From contig NZ_JARACK010000001.1 in NCBI RefSeq assembly GCF_028767185.1, positions 248,001 through 312,000 on the forward strand: DNA of 64,000 bases, written 5' to 3'. This DNA comes from Mangrovimonas aestuarii (GTDB taxonomy: Bacteria; Bacteroidota; Bacteroidia; Flavobacteriales; Flavobacteriaceae). Under the pieces are notes generated by a model that searched no databases, was not told the origin of the DNA, and was given only the letters and a program-made list of their open reading frames with translations. Below, in pieces: positions 53,246 through 62,798 of the stretch; the stretch's first letter is position 1; each line of letters begins with the position of its first letter. The position numbers were made by a program, and so were the translations under genes.

Positions 53246-55732
53246 TTAAATTTTAGCTTTTTGCTTATTGAAGAAATTAATATTGTATTTCAATTCCAAG
53301 GACACAAGCGTTCCTATCGTAGGAGAACCAACAAATTCTCTAATATCTGCATTAAACAAGTTGGTCACATTTGCTCCTACGGTTAAATTCTCCTTAATAT
53401 TATACCCAAGATTCATATCTACTGTGAACCCTCCTAACGGCCCATAGTTCCAAGACCTTCCATTTTGAGCGTTCTCAATAACGTCATTAACACCATCACC
53501 ATTTAAGTCCTGAGTTTCTGCAGCCACATAAATTCCAGAGAAGAAATCGTAATCCTGAACCCATCGTCCATAAAGAGAACCAAAGAACTTCTTACTTGTG
53601 TAATGAACCCCTAATTTAACCTTGTTTGCAGGTGTATTGATAGGCAGCTCTGATTCTAAGACTTGCCCATCTAAGTTCCCGTCGTTCTTTGGATCGTTTT
53701 TATCCAAATCCCTTCCAAAGTAAGAGTAGTTTGCAGATGCCCTAAACGCATTTGTGAAATAGTAATTCAAACCTATATCTATACCATAAGTATCCACCTT
53801 ACCGAAATTTTGATAAGTTAAAATAAAAGAACCATCGGAACCTGGAACCACATCACCAATTGGTTGGTCACCAACTTGTGTTACGGTTACTCCATTAGCT
53901 GCATCGGTAATAGCTCTTAATGGACTTATAAAATTTTCAGACATATTATAATAGGCGTTGGCATCTAAGAACAATTTATCTGCAATTTTACCTTTGTAAC
54001 CCAATTCAAATGTACTAATAGACTCAACCTCAAGCGGATCTACTTTAGAACCATTAGACAAGGTAAAGCCTTCACCGTTACCAATAATTAACCCCCCAAA
54101 TAAATTTCCTTTTAAATTTAGTATGGACGGTACTGCCATTCCTTGCCCATAGGTCATTCTTATTTGACCGCTACCCAGGTTTTTTGTAATGGCCGCTTTA
54201 GGAAGGAAATTAGTACCATAAAGGTCATGGTTATCTATTCGTGCCCCAAATAAGACGCCAAATCCCGTTTCTTCAAACTTATACTCTGTTTGAGCATAAA
54301 AACCAACTTGACCAATATCTATCCCCCCTTCATCAAGCAAATAGGTTCCTTTAGAGTCGGCCATATCCAATTGATATTGCGCTCCCGTAGTTAAATAGAA
54401 GCTATTCCAATTATTATTGTACTGCAACTCAGAATTAAAACGTTGTGAGGCATCTTTAAACACAGCCCCCCTAGGAATAGCAACTCCCGTGCCAGGCCCT
54501 GTAGGGAACCATTGTTCTGTGTACGATCGCTCTAAAGCCTCTTCTTCTGAAAAACCATTGTTTATAAAAGACACATAATTTTGTGTCCTTTGGTTTATTG
54601 CATAAGTATCGTCAGTATTACTCCAAGTGTAATAAACGTTGGCAAACAAATGCTTTGATGTATATTTTAATTGTGCAACATCTATACTCCAATCTTTAAT
54701 TTGATTTCTTCCAGCATTAGTCACGGCTAAATTATTATTGTTGCTATGACCATAATAACCAACTACTTCAGATTTTTCGCTAGGTTTAAAGTAAATACTA
54801 CCTCCATACTTTTGAGTATTGAAATCCCTATCTAGCTCCAATTCCTTATACGACTCAGTTCCAACATAAACCGTATCTACATAATCGAAATCTTCTCCTT
54901 GCGATCTTTCAAAATGAACCTTATATGCCCATTTATCGTTTATTACTTGAGCATGTCGCATTCTGGCTGTTATCACACTTTGATTTCCTCCCCCAACAGC
55001 AAAAGTGGTTCCTTCCGATGTTCTAGGATTTTTTGTTCTTGTGCTTACCAATCCATTATGTGCGTTAGGACCATAAAGGGTTCCATTAGGGCCTAATAAA
55101 ATTTCTACTTGTTCAACATCATCAGCTGTAACCGTCGAAAAAGTTCCCATAGGAAGCCCCGTAGCTATTAGGGTTGAAAGCCGATCGTCTGTAACCTGAA
55201 GATTTTTGGAGTTAAAAGCTGAGTTAAAACCTCTAATATTTAATCCGGTCCCCAAAACCCCTGTTCTAACAAAATCAACTCCTTTTTGTGAAGCGGCTAA
55301 TTCTCCTAAATTAAACCCTACATGTTCATCTATCTCCTGAGAGGTAATAACAGCTACTGTTGAAGGGACCTCTGTTATTTTTTGGGGTTTCTTTCCCGCA
55401 GAAATTACTATTTGCGACAATTCGCTAGCAGACTCATTTAATACAACGGAAACACTACTAGTTTGGTTAGCTTCTACAATAACAGATTGGGTAATTGTTT
55501 CAAATCCAATATAACTAAAGGTTAACTCATGAGTTCCAACAGGTATATTGGTCATGAAAAATTTTCCGTTAAAATCGGAAACTACTCCTTTGTTTAGGTC
55601 TTTAATTTGGATATTTGCCCCAGCTACAGGAACATCATTGACATCTAAAGTCAATCCTTCAATACTACCTGTTTCCTGTGCCAGGACTAAGGCTGACACT
55701 AAAAACAGTATTAGAGAAAAAATATTCTTCAT
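53246..55732 (-). CDS. TonB-dependent receptor of the catabolic locus
   Basis: An 828-residue receptor with a signal peptide (about 1-18), a CarboxypepD_reg-like domain (about 22-105), a plug (about 115-240) beginning EVPSTVAVITSQEIDEHVG and a long barrel ending TLVSLELKYNINFF. It resembles siderophore/small-ligand receptors rather than SusC, and no SusD partner is present. By context it imports the ester or oligomer handled by the neighbouring hydrolases. It is separated from the helical-repeat gene upstream by 136 bp. Confidence 0.9.
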   Translation of the reverse strand: MKNIFSLILFLVSALVLAQETGSIEGLTLDVNDVPVAGANIQIKDLNKGVVSDFNGKFFMTNIPVGTHELTFSYIGFETITQSVIVEANQTSSVSVVLNESASELSQIVISAGKKPQKITEVPSTVAVITSQEIDEHVGFNLGELAASQKGVDFVRTGVLGTGLNIRGFNSAFNSKNLQVTDDRLSTLIATGLPMGTFSTVTADDVEQVEILLGPNGTLYGPNAHNGLVSTRTKNPRTSEGTTFAVGGGNQSVITARMRHAQVINDKWAYKVHFERSQGEDFDYVDTVYVGTESYKELELDRDFNTQKYGGSIYFKPSEKSEVVGYYGHSNNNNLAVTNAGRNQIKDWSIDVAQLKYTSKHLFANVYYTWSNTDDTYAINQRTQNYVSFINNGFSEEEALERSYTEQWFPTGPGTGVAIPRGAVFKDASQRFNSELQYNNNWNSFYLTTGAQYQLDMADSKGTYLLDEGGIDIGQVGFYAQTEYKFEETGFGVLFGARIDNHDLYGTNFLPKAAITKNLGSGQIRMTYGQGMAVPSILNLKGNLFGGLIIGNGEGFTLSNGSKVDPLEVESISTFELGYKGKIADKLFLDANAYYNMSENFISPLRAITDAANGVTVTQVGDQPIGDVVPGSDGSFILTYQNFGKVDTYGIDIGLNYYFTNAFRASANYSYFGRDLDKNDPKNDGNLDGQVLESELPINTPANKVKLGVHYTSKKFFGSLYGRWVQDYDFFSGIYVAAETQDLNGDGVNDVIENAQNGRSWNYGPLGGFTVDMNLGYNIKENLTVGANVTNLFNADIREFVGSPTIGTLVSLELKYNINFFNKQKAKI

Positions 55733-55868
55733 AATAAAATAGTTTTCTAAGTTTAGTTATTAGTGTGAGCAATCTATTATGAAATATGAACATCACATAT
55801 TCAAAATTTAAGTAATTCAGATGTGACTTTCTTCCTAAAAAATAAAAAATAAGAGCAAAAACTACTGA

Positions 55869-57311
55869 TTACTGCAGCAAACATTCTTTTTGTTCTAGGT
55901 GAGACTTTAAATTCAAGAATGCATCTGGCAAATTATTCGAAAGGGTGTTGATTACCTGAACCATTAAGTACTTTTGATTAGATGTTGGATTAATAGTATT
56001 AATAGGCTCTTTAATCTCAACCAATAACCTTGAAGAATTTATCTCTCCTTCCATATACCTAGCCAAGGAAATACTCCACGAAATATTAGGAACATAGTTA
56101 CTTTTTTTACGTCTAAAATTCTCTCTCGCCTTTAAATCATAAATTCTGGTTAGTTTAAGAACGTCGTAATACTTCTCTTGAAGGATTAAAACATTTATGT
56201 AAGAAGTAAAGAAATGATGCCATCTGTGATTTAAAACTTCTTCCCTATTAGTTTTTAAAAAATTTTTAGCTAGTGATTCAGCCTCTTCAAAACGCTCGAG
56301 ACCAGCCAGAGCTCTTACTTTATAAGATATATACCCTATTCGATGATGATTATTGTGTGTAGAATCGAAGAGATCCTGATATTCATCCAACAAAGAACAG
56401 GAAAGATCAACTTTTTTATTTCGTAATGTAATTGCCACTAAATTGTTCAAATACATTAAGGTGTCATCATTTCGTTGACGTATGGAGAGAAAACCATAGT
56501 ATTCGGCTTTTTTTAAATCATTATTTTTAGAATGCATTAATACCCTATTGGCGTAATAATTAGACAATAGCCTCCTAGAGTACATTTCGCCTTGACTAAA
56601 AAACAAATCTATTTCATCAAATATCGAAGCTAGTTTTCCCTTTTCATTGTAATTAGTATACATAAAAGTCAGCAAGACAAATGCCTTATAACGATTTTTA
56701 CCATCTATGGATTTGGTACGAAACACTTTAATCAACCATTTTTCCCAATATTTAGTTTCCTTGTCATTAAGTGTATATTGACTGGTAATTTCCCCAGTTG
56801 CCTGGTATAGTCTATCATGGATTAGTTTCGCCTTGTTATAATGACTCTCATAATCACTTAGAAAGCTATTAACAATTTCATGATCCTTATACCTCATTCG
56901 GATTAACAAATAAGATTGGTATTCTTTTGCCAATTCATATAAGTTCTGGAAATAATACTCTATCCCTTCGTAATTAGACAAATACCTCAAAAACTCAACC
57001 TCTTCCTGATAATCAATAGAATCTGTCAAGATTTTTCTTCTCAAATTTAGTAATGAGACAATAGCGCGATCAACATCTATATCACTTAACTTACGCTCTA
57101 TCCAAGTCTTTATGTAGGTATATTTTCTTTTATCTATCGAAACATCAAACTTTTCTGTTTCATCCTCGGATACTGCATTATTAATTAACTTTTTAAGAAT
57201 TTGATTTTTTTCAAAATCTGTGATATTGCTTTCTAATGACGCAAGATACTTAGCCTCATTTGGCAATAACGACCTGCTAAACTCCGTGAATTTTTTCAGC
57301 TTGACTTTCAT
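55869..57311 (-). CDS. Helical-repeat protein of unknown function in the catabolic locus
   Basis: A 480-residue all-alpha protein without signal peptide or membrane helix, rich in Tyr, Lys and Leu. TPR-like helix pairs run from about residue 200 to 460 (for example NDLKKAEYYGFLSIRQRNDDTLMYLNNL and LERFEEAESLAKNFLK). No DNA-binding or catalytic motif was seen. It begins 2 bp after the secreted hydrolase gene, so it is translated with it. It could be a scaffold or a regulator; no family was recognised. Confidence 0.75.
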   Translation of the reverse strand: MKVKLKKFTEFSRSLLPNEAKYLASLESNITDFEKNQILKKLINNAVSEDETEKFDVSIDKRKYTYIKTWIERKLSDIDVDRAIVSLLNLRRKILTDSIDYQEEVEFLRYLSNYEGIEYYFQNLYELAKEYQSYLLIRMRYKDHEIVNSFLSDYESHYNKAKLIHDRLYQATGEITSQYTLNDKETKYWEKWLIKVFRTKSIDGKNRYKAFVLLTFMYTNYNEKGKLASIFDEIDLFFSQGEMYSRRLLSNYYANRVLMHSKNNDLKKAEYYGFLSIRQRNDDTLMYLNNLVAITLRNKKVDLSCSLLDEYQDLFDSTHNNHHRIGYISYKVRALAGLERFEEAESLAKNFLKTNREEVLNHRWHHFFTSYINVLILQEKYYDVLKLTRIYDLKARENFRRKKSNYVPNISWSISLARYMEGEINSSRLLVEIKEPINTINPTSNQKYLMVQVINTLSNNLPDAFLNLKSHLEQKECLLQ

Positions 57312-57313
57312 CC

Positions 57314-58258
57314 CTAAAAACTTTCAATAAACTTCGTTAACAAAGCATTTACTTCAGCTGGTTTCTCAAACTGCACAAAATGACCGGCTTTTTCTACAAG
57401 AGCAGTTTGAGCATTTGGAATAATGTCCCCCGCCAACTCGGCAATTTCTTTGGTGGTCATCTTAGGGTGCAGATACTTGTTGGGTATTAAATAATCTTGC
57501 TCTCCAAAAACAACCAATGTTTTTTGACCTATATCAGAAAGACTATTGAAAACGGGATCTGACAACATCCCCCGAACACTACTGCTAATAGCTTCACAAT
57601 GCTGGGAAAAATCTGAGCACGCCCGGATGTTCTTCCTATCCTGAATCATTTTTTCCACATCACCAGGCATTTCATAAAAATTCAACTCATAATTCTTGGC
57701 AATCTGTTCATCTGATGTTTGCATTACGGCATCCTTTCTTATTGCATTTGTCAATAATTGAGATTCTGTTTCGCTAAACTGTTCTATTCCTGCAGGAGCA
57801 ATTAACACCAATTTACTTACATCCTCAGGATAAGTCAAAGCCAACTTCATTGCTGCCTGCCCTCCCATTGAATGACCGACGAGAACCACCTGATTTAAAC
57901 CTAGTTCTGAAATAAACCTATGGATGACTTCCGCAAAAAAAGTTGGAGTATGCTCTGTGTTAACTTTTGAGGATTTTCCAAACCCTGGTAAATCCAAAGC
58001 TACGCAAGAATATTGCTTACTAAGCACCTTTATATTTTTAGACCAAGCATCGGCGTTACTGCTTAATCCATGAACAAATAGAATGGTTTGAGAGTGACTA
58101 CCTTCTTTAATAAAAGAAACCTCCAAGCTATCCAACTTTACAAACCTGGTTTCATATTCATATTCAGAGAGAACTTCCCTCATTCCTGATGCTGTATTTT
58201 GTGAAACTGAAAACAACGAAAACATAAAAAACAAAAGATTTAAAATCGGTTTTTTCAT
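57314..58258 (-). CDS. Exported alpha/beta hydrolase
   Basis: A 314-residue hydrolase with a signal peptide (about 1-20, ending FSVSQ), so it acts in the periplasm or on the surface. The triad is visible as HGLSSNADAW (oxyanion), GHSMGGQ (Ser), FGEQDYLIP (acid) and AGHFVQFEKP (His). A cap region (about 170-225) separates the two halves. It overlaps the acyl-CoA ligase gene by 4 bp. It is likely to make the first cut in an ester before transport. Confidence 0.88.
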   Translation of the reverse strand: MKKPILNLLFFMFSLFSVSQNTASGMREVLSEYEYETRFVKLDSLEVSFIKEGSHSQTILFVHGLSSNADAWSKNIKVLSKQYSCVALDLPGFGKSSKVNTEHTPTFFAEVIHRFISELGLNQVVLVGHSMGGQAAMKLALTYPEDVSKLVLIAPAGIEQFSETESQLLTNAIRKDAVMQTSDEQIAKNYELNFYEMPGDVEKMIQDRKNIRACSDFSQHCEAISSSVRGMLSDPVFNSLSDIGQKTLVVFGEQDYLIPNKYLHPKMTTKEIAELAGDIIPNAQTALVEKAGHFVQFEKPAEVNALLTKFIESF

Positions 58259-59760
58259 ACCTCTATTTTTAGTGAACTATAGTACTGCCTAAGTTTCTTT
58301 CTAGAAACTTTACTCAAACTAGTTAAAGGAATATCTTCCATAACGAATATATGTTTTGGGTGTTTATATCTAGTCATATTCTTCCTCAAATATTCGCGAA
58401 CCCCCTCTACTGTAACACCATTATTTTTTATCTCGATAAATGCAATACCACAATACCCCCATTGTTCATCTTCAACTCCAAAAACCGAAGCCCTAGCAAC
58501 CCCGTCTATTCGCTCTAAAACATCCTCTACTTCTTGTGGATAAATATTTTCTCCCCCAGAGATATACATATCATCTTTACGTCCTTTCAGGTATAAAAAA
58601 CCGTCCTTATCCTCATAAGCTAAATCACCGGTATGCAACCACCCTCCTCTTATCTTATCTTTTGTAGCATTTGAGTTATTCCAGTACCCAGGAGTGACAA
58701 TATCACCCTTAACACATAACTCCCCTATTTCATTGTATTTCACCAATTCATTCTTATCGTTTACAATCTTTACTTCGAGGTAAAAATTAGGTTTCCCTAT
58801 AGAATTGGGCTTTATAAGTGACATTTTATGATGTAATGAAGTTATACTTGGTCCTGCTTCGGTAAGACCATATCCCGGACGAATAAATATTCCTTTTTCT
58901 CTATTCCAATCGGAAACCAGTAACTCATTTACTTTTTCTCCTCCCGAAATAATATACCTTAGTCTGCCTAACGACACTTCTTTATAAACCCTTGATTTTT
59001 GCATCATCTGAAGCATTGTTGGAAGCCCCATAAAAAGAGTCACCTTTTCTTGCTCCATTAACCGAAGGGTTACATCGGGATCAAACTTTGAAAGCATTCC
59101 CACATGCCCTCCTTTATGAAGCAAGGGTGTTATAAAAATATTCCAACCCGATGTATGATAAGGAGGCAATACGTTTAAGGTTGAATCCCTAAAAGTAATC
59201 CCAAGTTGCATGGAAGTATTCAAACTGTTCCAAAACAACATTTTATTTGTATAAACAACACCTTTTGGAGTACCGGTTGTTCCCGATGTATAAAAAATAA
59301 ACAGCGGGTTGTTTTCATTAATATTGTATTCAGGAAAACCGGAAAAGTCACCGCTCAAGTAGAGGCTTTTAAGGCTTTCTATAGTTGCTTTATATTTTAC
59401 ATTATCTCCTAATTCTTCTAGCTTTGTTTTTTGAGCAAGGCTGTAAAACAAAATTTTAGGACTACAATCCCCCCATAATTTCTTTAGATCATTAGATGAC
59501 ATCCTGTAATTTAATGCCACCAAAATAAGCCCTAACCTTTGACAAGCAGAGAACAAAACAATATATTCGGGTCCATGTTCTGCTAAAACAGCTACTCTAT
59601 CCCCCTCATAAAACCCTAGTTTTTGTAACTGAAGAGCTAACCTATTTGCATATAAATGAAGTTGCTCATAAGTATATTTCTCATTATTTGAATAGCACGT
59701 AACTGCAACTTTGTCCGGTGTATAGGCTGCCCATTTACCTATCCAGTCTAATGTATTCAT
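58255..59760 (-). CDS. AMP-forming acyl-CoA ligase (class I adenylate-forming)
   Basis: A 501-residue ligase with the P-loop YTSGTTGTPKG at 157-167, PPYHTSGWN, the A5 region GYGLTEAGP, the hinge LHTGDLAYEDKDGFLYLKGRKDDMYISGGENIYP and a C-terminal Lys in LTSLSKVSRKKL. It activates a carboxylic acid to its CoA thioester. It is much shorter than true acetoacetyl-CoA synthetases (about 650), so the acid may be hydroxybutyrate or another short or aromatic acid. It overlaps both neighbours by 4 bp. Confidence 0.9.
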   Translation of the reverse strand: MNTLDWIGKWAAYTPDKVAVTCYSNNEKYTYEQLHLYANRLALQLQKLGFYEGDRVAVLAEHGPEYIVLFSACQRLGLILVALNYRMSSNDLKKLWGDCSPKILFYSLAQKTKLEELGDNVKYKATIESLKSLYLSGDFSGFPEYNINENNPLFIFYTSGTTGTPKGVVYTNKMLFWNSLNTSMQLGITFRDSTLNVLPPYHTSGWNIFITPLLHKGGHVGMLSKFDPDVTLRLMEQEKVTLFMGLPTMLQMMQKSRVYKEVSLGRLRYIISGGEKVNELLVSDWNREKGIFIRPGYGLTEAGPSITSLHHKMSLIKPNSIGKPNFYLEVKIVNDKNELVKYNEIGELCVKGDIVTPGYWNNSNATKDKIRGGWLHTGDLAYEDKDGFLYLKGRKDDMYISGGENIYPQEVEDVLERIDGVARASVFGVEDEQWGYCGIAFIEIKNNGVTVEGVREYLRKNMTRYKHPKHIFVMEDIPLTSLSKVSRKKLRQYYSSLKIEV

Positions 59761-61244
59761 GACATTACAAACTTTTTATTGAATCCATAAATTAAATAGC
59801 CAATACCTATAGAAAACAATATTCCTATTGCTGCCGAAACTCCAGGGTTATTTACCGGCTCTTGCATATAAGGGGTTAACCTTCCGTAATAAACTCCAAA
59901 ATGGACTACTATAGCTGTTATACTAGCCACAAAAACAGCCACTAATGGCACCTCCTTCAAAAAAACCCCAAAAAACACTGGCACAAATGCTGCAGCAAAA
60001 TAGGCATACACTCCATTCTGTGCAAAAATAGCAACACTTACATCCGGACTTTTAATTTGTTGCCAACTCAAATAAAAACTAACAACCGCCAATGCCACTA
60101 TCACAATTTTATTCACCATTACTGTATTCTTAACAGCACCCTTGAAAATCGGCATCAAAATATCAGATGTAACCGTTATAGATAAAGATTGAATCAAACC
60201 CTCCAAAGTAGATAGTCCAGCAGAAATTAAACCTATAACTATTACCATCCCTATTCCAACCGAAAACTTTGTAACCACATAAGTTGGGACAATTTCATCC
60301 ATTTTTAGGACACTTCCCCCCAAGCTGAGATCCGGAAAAGAAAGCCTCGCATAAAGACCAACTACTACTACCAGAAAAAAAACAGACATAAATGCAATAC
60401 CACTACCCAAATAAAAGTTTATACTTTGTTTATCCTTAAGCAGTAGGGATTTTGTAATGATGTGAGGCTGGCAAACAATAGCTATTCCAATGATTACCTG
60501 AGCAAGGACAATTTCGAAATAGTCCCTAAACAAAAAACTCTCCTTATTGGTTGGAGTAACTAGGTTGGGGTCTATTTCAGACAAACGACTCATTAGTCCT
60601 GAAATTCCATTTTCAAAATATTCCGACCCAGATGAAATCAGAATGATAGCTACCACAAACATTATCAGCGCCTGAATGGTATTTGTATACACCATGGAGT
60701 TTGCCCCACCAAACATCATATAACCAAAAACAAAAAATGTCAAACCAAGAAGGACATAAAAAGGATCTACATTTAATGATTTAGAAATAACCTGGGTAAT
60801 TCCAACATTAATTAAAACTATGAAGGTAATGAGCAGCAATGCGATTATACCGAAAAAAAAAGAAAACCTCTTACTATTATATCTACTACCTATCCACTGA
60901 GCCATGGTATTCGCTTTTACAACATTACCATATTTAGCAAAACCTTTGGTAAACAGTATTAATGAGACAAAAATGGCTATAGGCATTACAACTGCAAATG
61001 AAATCAATCCTGACACTCCATACAAAGCAATAAAACCTGGGTTTATAATGAACGTTGCTGCACTTGTCATAGAAGCAGCTAAAGACAAACCTACAACCCA
61101 AGAAGGAAACCCAATATTGCCAATAGCATAATCGGAAAGACTTTTGGCTCTTTTAGCCCCTCGCACTACAAACAAGAGAATAAGTGAAGCATAGCAAATC
61201 AAAAGTATCCACATATATGACACCCAATCATTAGAAGCAATCAT
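59757..61244 (-). CDS. Sodium:solute symporter (SSS family)
   Basis: A 495-residue protein with about 13 hydrophobic helices. SSS signatures are visible: SLAASMTSAATFIINPGFIALYG early, FGGANSMVYTNTIQALIMF and GLISAGLSTLEGLIQSLSI. Members take up monocarboxylates, sugars or amino acids with Na+. It is the first gene of the minus-strand locus and would bring the released acid across the inner membrane for the ligase and dehydrogenase. Confidence 0.93.
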   Translation of the reverse strand: MIASNDWVSYMWILLICYASLILLFVVRGAKRAKSLSDYAIGNIGFPSWVVGLSLAASMTSAATFIINPGFIALYGVSGLISFAVVMPIAIFVSLILFTKGFAKYGNVVKANTMAQWIGSRYNSKRFSFFFGIIALLLITFIVLINVGITQVISKSLNVDPFYVLLGLTFFVFGYMMFGGANSMVYTNTIQALIMFVVAIILISSGSEYFENGISGLMSRLSEIDPNLVTPTNKESFLFRDYFEIVLAQVIIGIAIVCQPHIITKSLLLKDKQSINFYLGSGIAFMSVFFLVVVVGLYARLSFPDLSLGGSVLKMDEIVPTYVVTKFSVGIGMVIVIGLISAGLSTLEGLIQSLSITVTSDILMPIFKGAVKNTVMVNKIVIVALAVVSFYLSWQQIKSPDVSVAIFAQNGVYAYFAAAFVPVFFGVFLKEVPLVAVFVASITAIVVHFGVYYGRLTPYMQEPVNNPGVSAAIGILFSIGIGYLIYGFNKKFVMS

Positions 61245-61453
61245 TGATTATTTTTTAATGTTTTAACAAATAAAAAAAATAAAAAATAAAATACTACACC
61301 AACACAAAACAATATCAATGCGACTTTTACGAAAAACTAATAAAAAACAAAGAAAACCCTAGAATTAAGCCACCACAGACAAGTACGACTTTAATAAAAA
61401 AGATAATCTAAAAAGTTTTGAGTGAATAAAGAATAAAAATAGATTTTTCAATA

Positions 61454-61485
61454 AAAAAAGCCTCAAGTAAACTTGAGGCTTTTTT
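61454..61485 (-). terminator. Terminator of tRNA-Asp copy 1
   Basis: A 15-bp stem AAAAAAGCCTCAAGT/ACTTGAGGCTTTTTT with a two-base central gap, directly past the tRNA 3' end on the minus strand. Confidence 0.85.
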
Positions 61486-61593
61486 GCAATTTTGCGGTCT
61501 GGACGGGATTCGAACCCGCGACCCCCTGCGTGACAGGCAGATATTCTAACCAGCTGAACTACCAGACCGTTTCATTATTGCCGTGCAAATATA
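61478..61593. repeat. 116-bp direct repeat, copy 1 (tRNA-Asp unit)
   Basis: It is identical to 62791-62906 except at 61582 (C versus G). It runs from the 3' arm of the terminator through the tRNA to the last base of the promoter -7 box. Confidence 0.9.
61495..61568 (-). tRNA. tRNA-Asp (anticodon GUC), copy 1
   Basis: A 74-nt tRNA with acceptor GGTCTGG/CCAGACC, anticodon loop CTGTCAC, T-loop GTTCGAATC and discriminator G. CCA is not encoded. The mature sequence is identical to copy 2. Confidence 0.97.
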
Positions 61594-61612
61594 TAACTTT
61601 TTTTTTAACCAA
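61586..61612 (-). promoter_or_regulatory. tRNA-Asp copy 1 promoter (TTG-N16-TATATTTG)
   Basis: The box lies 17 bases before the tRNA 5' end and is followed by CACGGC (one base different from the other tRNA promoters). Confidence 0.65.
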
Positions 61613-61744
61613 AAAGAAATCACACAACACATATTTAAAGCAACATTAAATAAACTGCATTTATCACCTTTCAATAATCATATTAGCACCCTTCAATTAT
61701 TCATTTAAAACATTAGACAAATCAAAACCCAAAAACATAATTAC

Positions 61745-61775
61745 TTGATTACAAGCTACTTAATTTGTAAATTTG
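61745..61775 (+). promoter_or_regulatory. Promoter TTG-N20-TAAATTTG for the lipoprotein gene
   Basis: A full match to the flavobacterial consensus (TTG, 17-23 bases, TAnnTTTG). It leaves a leader of about 100 nt before the ATG at 61881. The rest of the 61594-61880 gap is AT-rich without other features. Confidence 0.6.
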
Positions 61776-61880
61776 CAGAATTATTACTACGCAGCTCTCA
61801 AATTCTTTTATTCCCTACTTCATTGTAATGTAGCCAAACTACACTACTAGTTAACTCAATATTAACCAAAAACAAAAATT

Positions 61881-62525
61881 ATGAAACTCAAAATGCACAT
61901 TTTCGTTTGCTTTACGGCAGCTTTTCTTTTTGCCTGTCAACCAAACTCTATCGACTCTACTCAAGAAGTAATAACCACTCAAGAGCAACAAATTACCAAT
62001 TCCGAAAATAGCAACAGAGGCATCTCTAACGCTCCTGAGCAGTCAGGAATTTATGTTATTCGCACAGAATTAGAATTCTTTTTTTGGATTTTCGACTATG
62101 AACAAGGCCTTTCTTTAATTGCAGGAATCGATGTTCCTGCTCTTTGCAACGGAGATCCCAACTCATTTAGTATACAACCTCTTCAATTAGTCGACTTGCC
62201 ATCTAGTAGCCTTGGAGCTGTAGGTTTAATTCAAGGTAACACTCAAGCCTATGTATTTCAAAACATTGACGATGATCCATCAATTTGTGATTACTTCACC
62301 AACAACCCTATTCTAGCCCAAGGTACGGTAGAATTTATTTATACAGACAATGATTTCTTTGGATCTCAAAGTAATAGACGAAATGCCTTTGGCGTAATAT
62401 TTCATGGCCAACTATATAACCAAAACAATGAGTTAAAAACACTTAATGCAAAACTTAAAATTATTTGGGATCCTGATGAGGATATCTCTGAGGCCTTATT
62501 TATAGATTCAATATTACTAAATTAA
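61881..62525 (+). CDS. Lipoprotein of unknown function between the tRNA-Asp copies
   Basis: A 214-residue lipoprotein with lipobox FLFAC at about 15-19, then a Gln/Thr/Ser-rich linker (about 20-55) and a compact C-terminal domain (about 58-214) with two conserved-looking cysteines (PALCNGD and PSICDYF) that could form a disulfide. No family was recognised. It has its own promoter and lies alone between the two 116-bp repeats. Confidence 0.7.
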   Translation: MKLKMHIFVCFTAAFLFACQPNSIDSTQEVITTQEQQITNSENSNRGISNAPEQSGIYVIRTELEFFFWIFDYEQGLSLIAGIDVPALCNGDPNSFSIQPLQLVDLPSSSLGAVGLIQGNTQAYVFQNIDDDPSICDYFTNNPILAQGTVEFIYTDNDFFGSQSNRRNAFGVIFHGQLYNQNNELKTLNAKLKIIWDPDEDISEALFIDSILLN

Positions 62526-62768
62526 GTATACATAGAAAAAAAAACTAAGACATATGTTTTCACAGTGTTTTTAGTATTTTAAAGGATTTAAAAACACAAT
62601 AAACACAGCTATAAAACAAAAAAGCATCCCCAATTTCAATTAAGAAATAAGGAAAGCTTTCCATTGGTATGTTCCAAAAATAACTTTGGAAGCACTACTT
62701 TTTTCACCTCATTATGAGGCAAAAACAACACAACTAAATTTTCACTACTAATGTAGTTTTATTACGTA

Positions 62769-62798
62769 AAAAAAGCTCCAAGTTATTGGAGCTTTTTT
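62769..62798 (-). terminator. Terminator of tRNA-Asp copy 2
   Basis: A 13-bp stem AAAAAAGCTCCAA/TTGGAGCTTTTTT with loop GTTA. The stem differs from that of copy 1 although the flanking T-tract is inside the shared repeat. Confidence 0.85.

Noticed and set aside
55772-55840. TGTGA/TCACA half-sites upstream of the TonB receptor as a CRP operator
   Set aside because: The spacing (over 20 bp) and orientation do not fit the TGTGA-N6-TCACA geometry.
58255-59760. Acyl-CoA ligase as acetoacetyl-CoA synthetase
   Set aside because: At 501 residues it is about 150 shorter than that family and lacks its N-terminal extension; a general class I ligase is the safer call.
62651-62662. GGAAAGCTTTCC palindrome and CCTCATTATGAGG hairpin (62707-62719) after the lipoprotein gene
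   Set aside because: They are short, common-type palindromes with no adjacent promoter or T-tract; not enough to call a site.
61594-62790. Integrated mobile element between the tRNA-Asp repeats
   Set aside because: No integrase, transposase or terminal inverted repeats were seen, and the repeat edges match the tRNA transcription unit rather than an attachment core. Kept as a duplication/gene conversion finding.
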